Of a stretch of DNA of 64,000 nt, positions 38,101-44,584 are shown in pieces (the first letter of the stretch is position 1; the number at the start of each line of letters is the position of its first letter). Below the pieces are notes generated by a model. That model searched no databases. It was not told the DNA's origin and saw nothing but the letters and a program-made list of their open reading frames with translations. The DNA comes from an uncultured Bacteroides sp. (lineage in GTDB: Bacteria > Bacteroidota > Bacteroidia > Bacteroidales > Bacteroidaceae), in NCBI GenBank assembly GCA_947646015.1, contig CANSEY010000005.1, positions 1 through 64,000 on the forward strand, in the 5' to 3' direction. The position numbers and the translations under genes are program-made.

Positions 38101-38420
38101 TATTCAGCATTGCTTAATGGACGGACATAAAAGACTTCTGATGTATCCAGCTTTTTATCTCTTTTCAGGAAGTCGGATGCCAGAAAGATAGCAATAACAG
38201 CCTGCCCTGTATTTAGCAACAGTAAAATTAGATAAGGAATGTTCGATGGAATGGCTGTAGCAATCCAGAAGCCTCCGCTATCTTCCGATACGAACAACTG
38301 GAAATTGAAAAAAGTAATGATAGTTACAGCGAGTACCGTGAATACTCTGAAGAACCAGCTTCTGATTAATAATTTACTTTCATATTTTGCTACCGATTGT
38401 ATATTAGATATAAAGGTCAT
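35115..38420 (-). CDS. ABC-2 permease with large periplasmic M1-like and golvesin-like domains
   Basis: A 1101-residue protein. The first 275 residues or so hold about seven membrane segments, with the DFLKRDKKLDTSEVFYVRPL loop of ABC-2 permeases. The remaining 800 residues or so are extracytoplasmic. The first part (about 290-800) resembles the arrangement of M1 aminopeptidase-like domains fused to ABC permeases (YWYPRAGTSYSD, FKRFSIVEVPVQF), but no HExxH zinc motif is present, so it should be inactive. The last 135 residues or so (about 965-1101: TWKIPVPEAGQYELYYHVF, WEQLGTYYFSADTVRVVL, VTADAVKIV) match the pattern of golvesin/Xly-type C-terminal modules, which are thought to bind polymers. 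The substrate is unknown. Confidence 0.82.
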   Translation of the reverse strand: MTFISNIQSVAKYESKLLIRSWFFRVFTVLAVTIITFFNFQLFVSEDSGGFWIATAIPSNIPYLILLLLNTGQAVIAIFLASDFLKRDKKLDTSEVFYVRPLSNAEYVIGKIWGNLRVFLLLNLIIMAITAAFNLTLGEVDWMAYLLYFLLISVPTLIFIIGLAIFLMLVLKNQALTFVLLLGYIGLTVFYIEDKLYYLFDYMAYSLPLVKSSIVGFSNWEVILNHRGIYFLAGLAFVFFTISLFRRLPNSSHSNYPWLVISFCTLMLAFVCGYWHIHSILYQSDIRATYTKINNQYVSTPKMFIHEYDLSVEQHPEDFLSEVTVKGVALDSSAVFTFCLNPGLTIHSVHSAGQQLKFKRDKQIVLVDFGTKHAKGDTISATFRYDGQIDNSFCYLDIPPEVLQASNKKFLFNIDKQYSFQTKNYLMLTPETYWYPRAGTSYSDKNPDWQQTYFSNYRLKVKPLPGLVPLSQGEGKCDEEGVYSFKGDYPSQTLSLVIGDYQQKSAYADSILYSVWHLRDHDYFTASFDSIHDTIPWLIRNVKEQLARQYKLDYPFKRFSIVEVPVQFASYERAWSQAQETVQPEMVLFPEKGAIFWELDVKRQVKNHIRWSGNNEISLQEAQMRTFSNFAWMFLQTEGDYNFSSGSRGRGNLSSTANPYFLFPQIYNFRYNIYSSEWPVANRAIELYLQKKSENEGWERQINGLSNNEKANLLLEKHTFKELLADVEQRNLQNNIVGLEASRLFARSEINMGVDAFRDSLYAMLKRNTFLNIKFENMLDTLGEMSRTDLYSYLKEWEQLTPLPFYSIGEPELTKVVNKGGEEFFVLKVLVSNNSDYDGIIQMNVLQNGWWYQPMEDPRARKKVEIAAHTSKEFVSVWEEQIRDVEINTMVSGNLPYMIRQSIGNVKQERNKIVKDTIYTLPESSLEMPGEVIVDNEDSTLFVLSTPAVVGLLPKWLDKVEDTSFKYSGISWWRAPLQWTATTNAKYYGKYIRSAYVIKSGDGSQTATWKIPVPEAGQYELYYHVFKDDELRWNDRLQGEYHFRVAYDSEMEDAYINLRKANEGWEQLGTYYFSADTVRVVLTDECKLRSVTADAVKIVKR

Positions 38421-38435
38421 ATCAGCATATCGTGT

Positions 38436-39329
38436 TTAGTCGTTTGTCCAAAGGTTTAATTGATTCTCCATATAATATACATAGGCGTGTTCCAGATTAG
38501 GGGGAAATGGTTCCGCTTCGTATCCTTCTACTTTATCGGCAACCACCTGTACTTCCCAGATTGTCCCCGATGGAATCGTGGAGATTACCGGATATTTTTT
38601 ATCGATCTCATGCAACTGATCTCCCGCAGCCCTGATTCTCCACACTTTACCCTCGGCTAATTTCAGCATATCTTGCGGAGAACCGTTGAAGGAAACTTGT
38701 CCCCGGTTCATTAACGCCATATTATTACAAGTACTGGAAATATCACCGACAATGTGAGTAGACAAAATAATAGTCACATCATTCTCGCTGACCTCCGAAA
38801 GAAGGTTACGGAAACGGATACGTTCTTCCGGGTCAAGTCCGGTAGTAGGTTCATCAACAATGATTACCTTAGGATGATGTATCAGCGCTTGTGCAATTCC
38901 TAACCGCCGCTTCATACCTCCCGATAATTTATTGGCATATCGTTCGCGAACATCGAACAACCCTACGTTTTCGAGCATTTCATCCACAGCCTGTTTTCTC
39001 TGCCTGCTATGGGTCATACCGGACAGACGCGCCGCGTAATCAAGAAACTCATACGTTTTGTATTTGGCAAAAAAACGAAAGTCCTGAGGAAGATACCCCA
39101 GAATACCGCGTATTTCTTTCCGCTGTTTCATCAAATCATAACCGCAAATTTCTACTTGCCCGGAAGTTGGTTCCATAAGGGCTACAAGAATACGCATTAA
39201 AGTAGATTTGCCGGCGCCATTGGGTCCTAATAAGCCAAACATCCCTGCAGGTATTTCCAGATTGACATCTTTCAAGGCATGATTTCCGTTTGGATAGATC
39301 TTATTAAGGTTCTTAATAATTATGCTCAT
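38436..39329 (-). CDS. ABC transporter ATP-binding protein
   Basis: A 297-residue cytoplasmic ATPase. Walker A is LLGPNGAGKST (about 33-43), the Q-loop LGYLPQDFRF, signature LSGGMKRRLGIAQ (about 135), Walker B VIIVDEPTTGLDPEERI (about 155) and the H-loop STHIVGD. A C-terminal extension (about 220-297) follows the same plan as the end of the RND-fused ATPase (GKVWR/GKVWQ; LEHAYVYY/LEDAYLCL), so the two are paralogues. It is the first gene of the hybrid operon, 15 bp before the large permease, which is its likely partner. Confidence 0.93.
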   Translation of the reverse strand: MSIIIKNLNKIYPNGNHALKDVNLEIPAGMFGLLGPNGAGKSTLMRILVALMEPTSGQVEICGYDLMKQRKEIRGILGYLPQDFRFFAKYKTYEFLDYAARLSGMTHSRQRKQAVDEMLENVGLFDVRERYANKLSGGMKRRLGIAQALIHHPKVIIVDEPTTGLDPEERIRFRNLLSEVSENDVTIILSTHIVGDISSTCNNMALMNRGQVSFNGSPQDMLKLAEGKVWRIRAAGDQLHEIDKKYPVISTIPSGTIWEVQVVADKVEGYEAEPFPPNLEHAYVYYMENQLNLWTND

Positions 39330-39362
39330 GACATTTTATTTGTCCTATGTTGTATTGGGTGA

Positions 39363-39392
39363 TAAAGATAGGCTTTATTTACAGGATACAAA
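39363..39392 (-). promoter_or_regulatory. Candidate promoter of the hybrid RND/ABC operon
   Basis: On the minus strand a -7-like TATCTTTA (39363-39370, one mismatch to TAnnTTTG) is preceded by TTTG (39389-39392) with an 18-bp spacer, close to the Bacteroides -33/-7 arrangement. It lies 33 bp upstream of the ATPase start. Confidence 0.5.
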
Positions 39393-39478
39393 TCATAATT
39401 ATAAACATTAACTTATATTAGTAGAATTCTGTCTAAAATGAACATTCAACAAACATCCATATATCTCATAAACGAAAA

Positions 39479-39508
39479 GGAAGAAACCACTTCACAGTGA
39501 CCTCTTCC
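39479..39508 (-). terminator. Terminator after the phase-variable operon
   Basis: GGAAGAAACCACT (39479-39491) pairs with AGTGACCTCTTCC (39496-39508) around a TCAC loop, with two interior mismatches. On the minus strand TTTTCGTTT follows. It is 90 bp beyond the stop of the surface lipoprotein gene and would insulate the hybrid operon from it. Confidence 0.6.
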
Positions 39509-39597
39509 TCCTCATATCCCATATGATTATTGCCCAACAGGGTTTATAAAAAAGGGTTTTATTAAAAAAGGGTTATTTTTATGATCTTAATTATTTA

Positions 39598-40998
39598 TTA
39601 GTTACTTCCACCCTTACCACCACTATGAGTAGGATTAGTAGTCACTGTCTTATACTGATGATCAGTTCCGGTATAGCGTGTTGCAATTACTGAAATTGTA
39701 ACAGGACTTCCTTTATACAGCACCTTAGTAGACAATGTAGTAGTACGAGTCTTAGCATAACAAGTATAGTTCATTGTCGTATAACCATTCACGTTTACAG
39801 TATTATAAGTACGTTCTGTTGTTTTCACACCTGATGCTGAACCCATCAACGAATACAAACGAGTTTTGAAGAAAGCTACCATAGCATTAATTGTTGCATC
39901 ACTAGCACCCGACAATTTGCTCTTTACAGCATTGGTGATATCTGCATCTTTACATTCCCAACCGGATTTCTCTTTATAAGTCAATGCAATGCCAGTTACA
40001 GCTTTAGGATTTTCGCTGTTATCACGGCTTGCCTGTCCCAAAACTTCACTCTTTACAACTGTTTCAGAACTAACCTTACTAGTTACTTTATTTTCTACAG
40101 CATAAGATGAGAAGTGCTTGATATCTGCCTGATAGCTACCACCTTTCAAGTTTACCTTACTTGTTTGTACCTCCCATTTTCCTGTTTCGGTATTCAGATA
40201 AGTAAGCTGCATATCCGATTCAGCAAAAGTTACATCAGGAATAGGATTAGGTATAGAAATAGTGACCGGATTTACAAATTCCAAACCTGTCGGTTCAAAA
40301 TGAGCAGCTGCCAAAGGAATAGTCTTTTCTACATCTTTATTCTCTTCTGTAGGTTTTACATCCGTTGTTACTTCTTCGGGAGCTGGAACATAAGTAGTTA
40401 CACTAATATCAGCTGAACCGTCTTCATTGATACCCGTTCCACTTTCAGGAAGCGCATCAGCAGGAATAGTTACTTCTACTGTTGTAATAGGAAGATCCTC
40501 AACAACTTCATCTGCCGGAGTTGTAGTTGGGTCCGGAATGTCTTTATTAGAGTCACTATTATCTTTTACTGTAGCATCCTCACCTTTCTTCACATTTTCC
40601 GGTTCACTTTGCTTAGTCAAAGCCACAGCAACAGTCACCACACTACGATTTTCCGCATTAGCAGCAATTTCTACAGAAGTACTTTGAGCAAGATAACCTT
40701 TAGGAGCAACTTCTACAGAATACTTACCTACATTCTTCTCTGTTACAGAGAACTTACCATCTTTGTCAGTCTTAATTGTCTCAGTACCAATTTTTACATC
40801 AACACCAGACACACCTTTCCCGGCATCCGTCACAGTACCCATAATGTAATACTCAACAACCGGAGCGGGAGTTTCAATCACTTCACCCGGTTCTTGCTTT
40901 GGTTCATCGTCATCATCATGACAGGAAACTGTTACAAAAGACAACACACCGAAGGCTATCGCCAAAGAGCATGCATACAACCATTTTAAATTTCTCAT
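39598..40998 (-). CDS. Surface lipoprotein with carboxypeptidase-regulatory-like domain
   Basis: A 466-residue lipoprotein. The lipobox cysteine is in TVSCHDDDDEP; the acidic run just after Cys matches the Bacteroidota lipoprotein export signal, so it is probably on the cell surface. A beta-sandwich of the carboxypeptidase-regulatory-like type (about 48-125: GTVTDAGKGVSGVDVKIG) is followed by an acidic Thr/Pro linker and a beta-rich domain (about 180-320) with TIPADALPES, FEPTGLEFVNPVTISIP and IKHFSSYAV, similar in pattern to ZU5-type domains. The C-terminal 140 residues or so are not recognised. It is the third gene of the operon downstream of the invertible promoter. Confidence 0.78.
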   Translation of the reverse strand: MRNLKWLYACSLAIAFGVLSFVTVSCHDDDDEPKQEPGEVIETPAPVVEYYIMGTVTDAGKGVSGVDVKIGTETIKTDKDGKFSVTEKNVGKYSVEVAPKGYLAQSTSVEIAANAENRSVVTVAVALTKQSEPENVKKGEDATVKDNSDSNKDIPDPTTTPADEVVEDLPITTVEVTIPADALPESGTGINEDGSADISVTTYVPAPEEVTTDVKPTEENKDVEKTIPLAAAHFEPTGLEFVNPVTISIPNPIPDVTFAESDMQLTYLNTETGKWEVQTSKVNLKGGSYQADIKHFSSYAVENKVTSKVSSETVVKSEVLGQASRDNSENPKAVTGIALTYKEKSGWECKDADITNAVKSKLSGASDATINAMVAFFKTRLYSLMGSASGVKTTERTYNTVNVNGYTTMNYTCYAKTRTTTLSTKVLYKGSPVTISVIATRYTGTDHQYKTVTTNPTHSGGKGGSN

Positions 40999-41036
40999 AA
41001 TTGTTCAATTTTTGTTTAAATTACTAATATCAACTC

Positions 41037-42269
41037 TTATTTAAGTTTTGTCTTTTCATTGGTACGAATCAAATAATAACGGATATAATCCGGCTGCCAG
41101 AAACGGCTGTTTTCAGCAGATTTCGGTTCGGTTCTATAGCTTACCCCCAAAGCACGGCGAGCAAATTCATTCCCACTACGCATGTCATATTGAAAAGCGA
41201 AATAATCCGGAAGCATCACACGTACCGCGTGACGACTACGCTTCTTACCCGGCAATGGAATCGAAAAATGAAATCCGGCATTTGTTTCTCCATCTGTATA
41301 CATGCCATAAAGTCCCACGATATATTCACCGAAGTAACGTGAAAGAATTCCGCATACCCCATAATCTCCATATATAAAACGTCCGCCGCTAACTTTCAAT
41401 TGAGTATTCACTTGTGGAATGAAATAACCTACGCTAAGCTGTCCATTCACTCTTTTCCATTTACTCATTCCCCAGTCGTTGCCATATAAATGAGACGAAC
41501 CGGTTATACCACCTTCTCCTTCTACTGTCCAACGGCCGTCAGAAGAAAAATAACCAATACCGGCTGCGAGTCCCTGACGATCATCCGAGAAATTTCCACC
41601 AGTCAGGTATCCCTTCCAATGATTATCCAGACGAAATTCCTGGCGCAATGTCAAATACCCCGGTCGGATGCAATCCCATTTGCCCGGCTCATTATTGACG
41701 ATAGGTAAGCAAACCTGCAGCCTCAATGAAGCACCTTTCCAAAGTTGCATTTCTACAGCCGGTTGCAATTCAAAAGCTGCTTTATATAATTTGTAAGTAA
41801 CATTATTAACTAACATTACCCCCGGATAAACCACTACGTCCACTTTCCCAAAAGTAGTAGACTCTCGTTTGGTTCCTTTTAAGGCCTCCATTGCAGTTTT
41901 GGTGGAAGTAGTCATCTGCATATTACGGTAAACTCCATCCAAATCACATTTTCCCGATTGATAATCCTCAATCAGCTTCGCAGGCAAAGTGATACAAAGT
42001 TGCGGCAAAGCATTATCCAATATGACCAACTGCAATGTAGAGACTTCCGGAAGAGTGATCAGGCGACGTATTGCAATGCCTATACCATTATAAGATCCCC
42101 TATATACGGAAGTCTCAAATGCTGCCGTAATCGTATCCTGCTTCTGTGCTACAGAAATATTTTCCATTTGCAATTCTTTCAGGACTTCAGATATCCCAGC
42201 AGATTGCGCATCCACACTTTCCAAAGTGCAGCAACATATTATATATAGTATACTAAATACTCTTTTCAT
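41037..42269 (-). CDS. YjbH-like protein, C-terminal part
   Basis: A 410-residue protein with a signal peptide (cleavage near SVDAQ). Barrel-like segments (GYLTLRQEFRLDNHWKGYLTG, GYFSSDGRWTVEGEGG, FHFSIPLPGKKRS) resemble the second half of the YjbH/GfcD exopolysaccharide-linked outer-membrane proteins, which in enterobacteria are one chain of about 700 residues. Here the first half is a separate gene ending 4 bp upstream (42274). Its own signal peptide suggests a genuinely split protein rather than a frameshift. It may act in polysaccharide export or surface assembly; this rests on family resemblance only. Confidence 0.7.
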   Translation of the reverse strand: MKRVFSILYIICCCTLESVDAQSAGISEVLKELQMENISVAQKQDTITAAFETSVYRGSYNGIGIAIRRLITLPEVSTLQLVILDNALPQLCITLPAKLIEDYQSGKCDLDGVYRNMQMTTSTKTAMEALKGTKRESTTFGKVDVVVYPGVMLVNNVTYKLYKAAFELQPAVEMQLWKGASLRLQVCLPIVNNEPGKWDCIRPGYLTLRQEFRLDNHWKGYLTGGNFSDDRQGLAAGIGYFSSDGRWTVEGEGGITGSSHLYGNDWGMSKWKRVNGQLSVGYFIPQVNTQLKVSGGRFIYGDYGVCGILSRYFGEYIVGLYGMYTDGETNAGFHFSIPLPGKKRSRHAVRVMLPDYFAFQYDMRSGNEFARRALGVSYRTEPKSAENSRFWQPDYIRYYLIRTNEKTKLK

Positions 42270-42273
42270 CTTC

Positions 42274-43023
42274 TTAATGTATTAATGTACATTCATAACG
42301 CAAACCGGCAGAAACACAGGTAAATTCGCGTGTAAACACATGGACGGACAAACGTTTCCAAAAACGTATTGCTCCACCCAAATTCCATCCATTGGTATCA
42401 TACTCTGCCATCAGCTTTAACTCACGGCAAAAAGCGGGAGTATAACGAATACCACCAAAAGGGCCTTTCTTGAAAGCCGGTTGATTGCCCTGATGAAAAT
42501 ACCAGCCTGCTGTAACAGCCAACTGATGCCCCTTGCAGAAACCAAACGTCTTAGTTAAGACACCATAATAATCTCCCCAATACTGAGTAGCCTTTTCTGT
42601 AAAAAGATCATCAGCACCAATTACCACAGCAGGGAAATAACGGCTTTCTTTCAATGGACGAATACGGATAGTATTGGAACGATCTTGGTTGTGATAACCG
42701 ACTCTGCCATTATATGTTCGCATTTTGAGTAACGTCATACGGTAAGTCAGTTCAACAAAAGAGAACAAAGACATGTCTACGGAGTAATTCATGGTAGGAT
42801 AGTTAAACTTATTAGGCGTAACCTCTTCAGGAAGGAAGTTTGCGCTTCCCATAAAGGTTCCTGTTTCCTGCATCTCGGCTGTAGGTATCATCATCTGCCC
42901 AGTTGCCCCAAGAGCATATTGTGCATGAATCCGGCTTGTTGTCAAGATTAGAATCAGAATTAATACAACACCCTTTAATGGAATAAATCGCATATCCCCC
43001 AAAATAGCTTCAGTTTGTTTCAT
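42274..43023 (-). CDS. YjbH-like protein, N-terminal part
   Basis: A 249-residue protein. After a hydrophobic signal segment (GVVLILILILTTSRIHAQ) it has YALGATGQMMIPTAEMQETG and FLPEEVTPNKFNYPTMNYS, the characteristic start of YjbH proteins, followed by short barrel-type strands. It is the first gene after the invertible segment and starts 82 bp from the left inverted repeat. A Met at 42993 (MRFIPLKG) is a plausible alternative start that gives a more ordinary signal peptide. In the sequenced orientation no strong promoter faces it. Confidence 0.7.
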   Translation of the reverse strand: MKQTEAILGDMRFIPLKGVVLILILILTTSRIHAQYALGATGQMMIPTAEMQETGTFMGSANFLPEEVTPNKFNYPTMNYSVDMSLFSFVELTYRMTLLKMRTYNGRVGYHNQDRSNTIRIRPLKESRYFPAVVIGADDLFTEKATQYWGDYYGVLTKTFGFCKGHQLAVTAGWYFHQGNQPAFKKGPFGGIRYTPAFCRELKLMAEYDTNGWNLGGAIRFWKRLSVHVFTREFTCVSAGLRYECTLIH

Positions 43024-43104
43024 TTTTTATCTATGTATATTCCTAAATAGAGACCTTACCCCAATTTGATTCATAAATCCTCTATTTTTACCATTCTTTT
43101 TTCT

Positions 43105-43126
43105 GTTACTTCTTAGGTAACGGAAA
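43105..43126. repeat. Left inverted repeat of the invertible segment
   Basis: A 22-bp arm containing GTTACTTCTTAGGTAACGG. It is the exact reverse complement of 43373-43394. Pairing stops on both sides of the arm. The arm is itself partly palindromic (GTTAC...GTAAC), as expected for paired recombinase monomers. Confidence 0.88.
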
Positions 43127-43353
43127 ACACAGGGGGGAAGGGAAAAATCTCTTAAAATACGAAAGATAGGACATGCCAAGCCACCAAAGGAAGCTCAGTC
43201 TAAGCGTAGGGTGAAATTTCTTTGATTATGGGACGTAAAAATCTTAGAATATGAAAAAAAGGGTTCTTTCATGTTCCAGGCTATTTTTATCTTATTTTTG
43301 AATCAAAAAAGAAAAAAAGGACAGTTTATTTGCTTGTTATTTATTTTTTTGTC

Positions 43354-43361
43354 TATCTTTG
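43354..43361 (+). promoter_or_regulatory. Promoter -7 box inside the invertible segment
   Basis: TATCTTTG on the plus strand, an exact TAnnTTTG match, with TTTG at 43329-43332, 21 bp upstream. It faces right, into the 3' end of the recombinase gene, and may make RNA antisense to it. A weaker leftward candidate (GAAAGATA on the plus strand, 43161-43168) differs from consensus at one position. Confidence 0.7.
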
Positions 43362-43372
43362 TGCCATTATTA

Positions 43373-43394
43373 TTTCCGTTACCTAAGAAGTAAC
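43373..43394. repeat. Right inverted repeat of the invertible segment
   Basis: A 22-bp arm containing CCGTTACCTAAGAAGTAAC, the exact reverse complement of 43105-43126. It ends 22 bp from the recombinase stop codon. Confidence 0.88.
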
Positions 43395-43416
43395 TCGCAT
43401 ATATTTATACTGATTA

Positions 43417-44382
43417 TTAACACTTTATATCATTTACACGTTTTACCAAGCAATTCTTTACGTAAGACAAATTCATTTTATTTACTTCAGTACGTTCTTT
43501 CAAAGCAAAGCCTTTAAGGTAGATTTGTGTTGTTTTGATTGATTTGTGTCCCAACGATTCGCTGATCATTTCAATAGGAACTCCGCGATATTTCGCAGTG
43601 GTAGCCCACGAATGGCGAATGGTATAAGAAGTGACAGGAGAAGTCAGATGCAAAGCCTTTGCCAGTCCTCTCAAATGGTTATTGAAATTCCGGAGGGCAG
43701 ACTGGTATTCTCGATAAGCACTTTCATCTTTCCGCTTTTTATCACCATTCAGAATACTAAATAGATAATCAGGGCAATCCGGATAAGCAGGCTGCCTGTT
43801 CCAAAGCTGATCAATCATATCTTTAGCGGTATCCAATATTTCCACACTCATCGGAGTCTTCGTTTTAACACGATTATAATGAAGAACATTCCTGTCTAAA
43901 GACGACTTCTCCAAATGCGCCAAATCAGCAAACGACATACCACAGAATTGGAACATCAAAGCAGCAATCGCCTGTGTACGTCGCAAAATATCCGATTTCG
44001 GATCTCCGTATAAAAGCTTATGTAACTCAGTTGCCGGCAAAGCCTTCTTTTGACGGACATCCACTCCCGTATACACCCCGTGAAACAATCGGTGAACATA
44101 AGGAGCCCTTCCCGATTCTACTCCACGATTATAAATACTACGCAGCATACGCATATACGTCGAAACCGTATTAAGCTTCAAGCCACGTTCATAAAGATAC
44201 TGCCCGTAACACCGTAAGTGTTCGCGGGTTACTTGTCCGAATGACACGGTAGGAGTGCCACAAAACCCTCTAAAAGAAAGAAGTGCATTTTCATACACAT
44301 GCGCAGTAGAATAGCGCCCCTCTTTTCGTAAACGACCGATGTACATCTCAGCGCATCGGCTAAACCCATTTTTTTTCATCAT
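43417..44382 (-). CDS. Tyrosine recombinase, probable DNA invertase
   Basis: A 321-residue protein. The N-terminal SAM-like/core-binding domain (about 1-105) has FGQVTREHLRCYGQYLYERG and NTVSTYMRMLRSIYN. The catalytic domain has YTIRHSWAT (the His/Arg box, with Arg before His), LGHKSIKTTQIYL with the His and nucleophile Tyr, and MFQFCGMSFADLAHL at the position of the first catalytic Arg. That Arg is not present at its usual place: Ser follows GM, as in the CTnDOT integrase. Size and position next to the inverted repeats point to control of the adjacent promoter segment. It is transcribed leftward towards the repeats. Confidence 0.88.
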   Translation of the reverse strand: MMKKNGFSRCAEMYIGRLRKEGRYSTAHVYENALLSFRGFCGTPTVSFGQVTREHLRCYGQYLYERGLKLNTVSTYMRMLRSIYNRGVESGRAPYVHRLFHGVYTGVDVRQKKALPATELHKLLYGDPKSDILRRTQAIAALMFQFCGMSFADLAHLEKSSLDRNVLHYNRVKTKTPMSVEILDTAKDMIDQLWNRQPAYPDCPDYLFSILNGDKKRKDESAYREYQSALRNFNNHLRGLAKALHLTSPVTSYTIRHSWATTAKYRGVPIEMISESLGHKSIKTTQIYLKGFALKERTEVNKMNLSYVKNCLVKRVNDIKC

Positions 44383-44424
44383 TTATACACTAGTTAATTA
44401 TATAAATCATCTCAGATGAGAGAA

Positions 44425-44432
44425 CAAATATA
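44425..44432 (-). promoter_or_regulatory. Promoter -7 box for the recombinase gene
   Basis: The minus strand reads TATATTTG, an exact TAnnTTTG match, 42 bp upstream of the recombinase start at 44382. It lies outside the invertible segment, so recombinase expression should not depend on orientation. Confidence 0.55.
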
Positions 44433-44479
44433 CTTCCTCTTAGGGTTTTAACCATCACAAGAATTATTTTATTTCGAAC

Positions 44480-44529
44480 GAAAATCAGAAAGCGACCCTC
44501 ACTCACGTGAAAGTCGCTTTCTGATTTTC
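44480..44529 (-). terminator. Terminator after the beta-galactosidase gene
   Basis: A perfect 17-bp stem (44480-44496 with 44513-44529, containing AGAAAGCGAC and GTCGCTTTCT) with a 16-base loop, 55 bp beyond the GH35 stop codon. The stem itself ends in an AT-rich stretch, with no long U-tract after it. Confidence 0.7.
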
Positions 44530-44584
44530 ATAACTTAATGAACAAACTAATAAATAATTAACCTTTTCTTAAAAATCTCAAACA

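Larger units (their letters stand above)
43105..43394. other. Predicted invertible promoter segment (phase switch)
   Basis: Two 22-bp perfect inverted repeats (43105-43126 and 43373-43394; core GTTACTTCTTAGGTAACGG) bound 290 bp with no gene. Inside, an exact TAnnTTTG box points right. Bacteroides is known to control surface polysaccharide and other surface operons by inverting promoters between such repeats with tyrosine recombinases, and one is encoded 22 bp to the right. Inversion would place the box at 43138-43145 pointing left, about 110 bp before the YjbH-like operon. As sequenced, the operon is predicted to be OFF. Confidence 0.85.

Noticed and set aside
43105..43394. Insertion-sequence remnant with terminal inverted repeats
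   Set aside because: The segment has no transposase fragment and no target duplication. The neighbouring tyrosine recombinase and internal promoter fit an invertible switch better.
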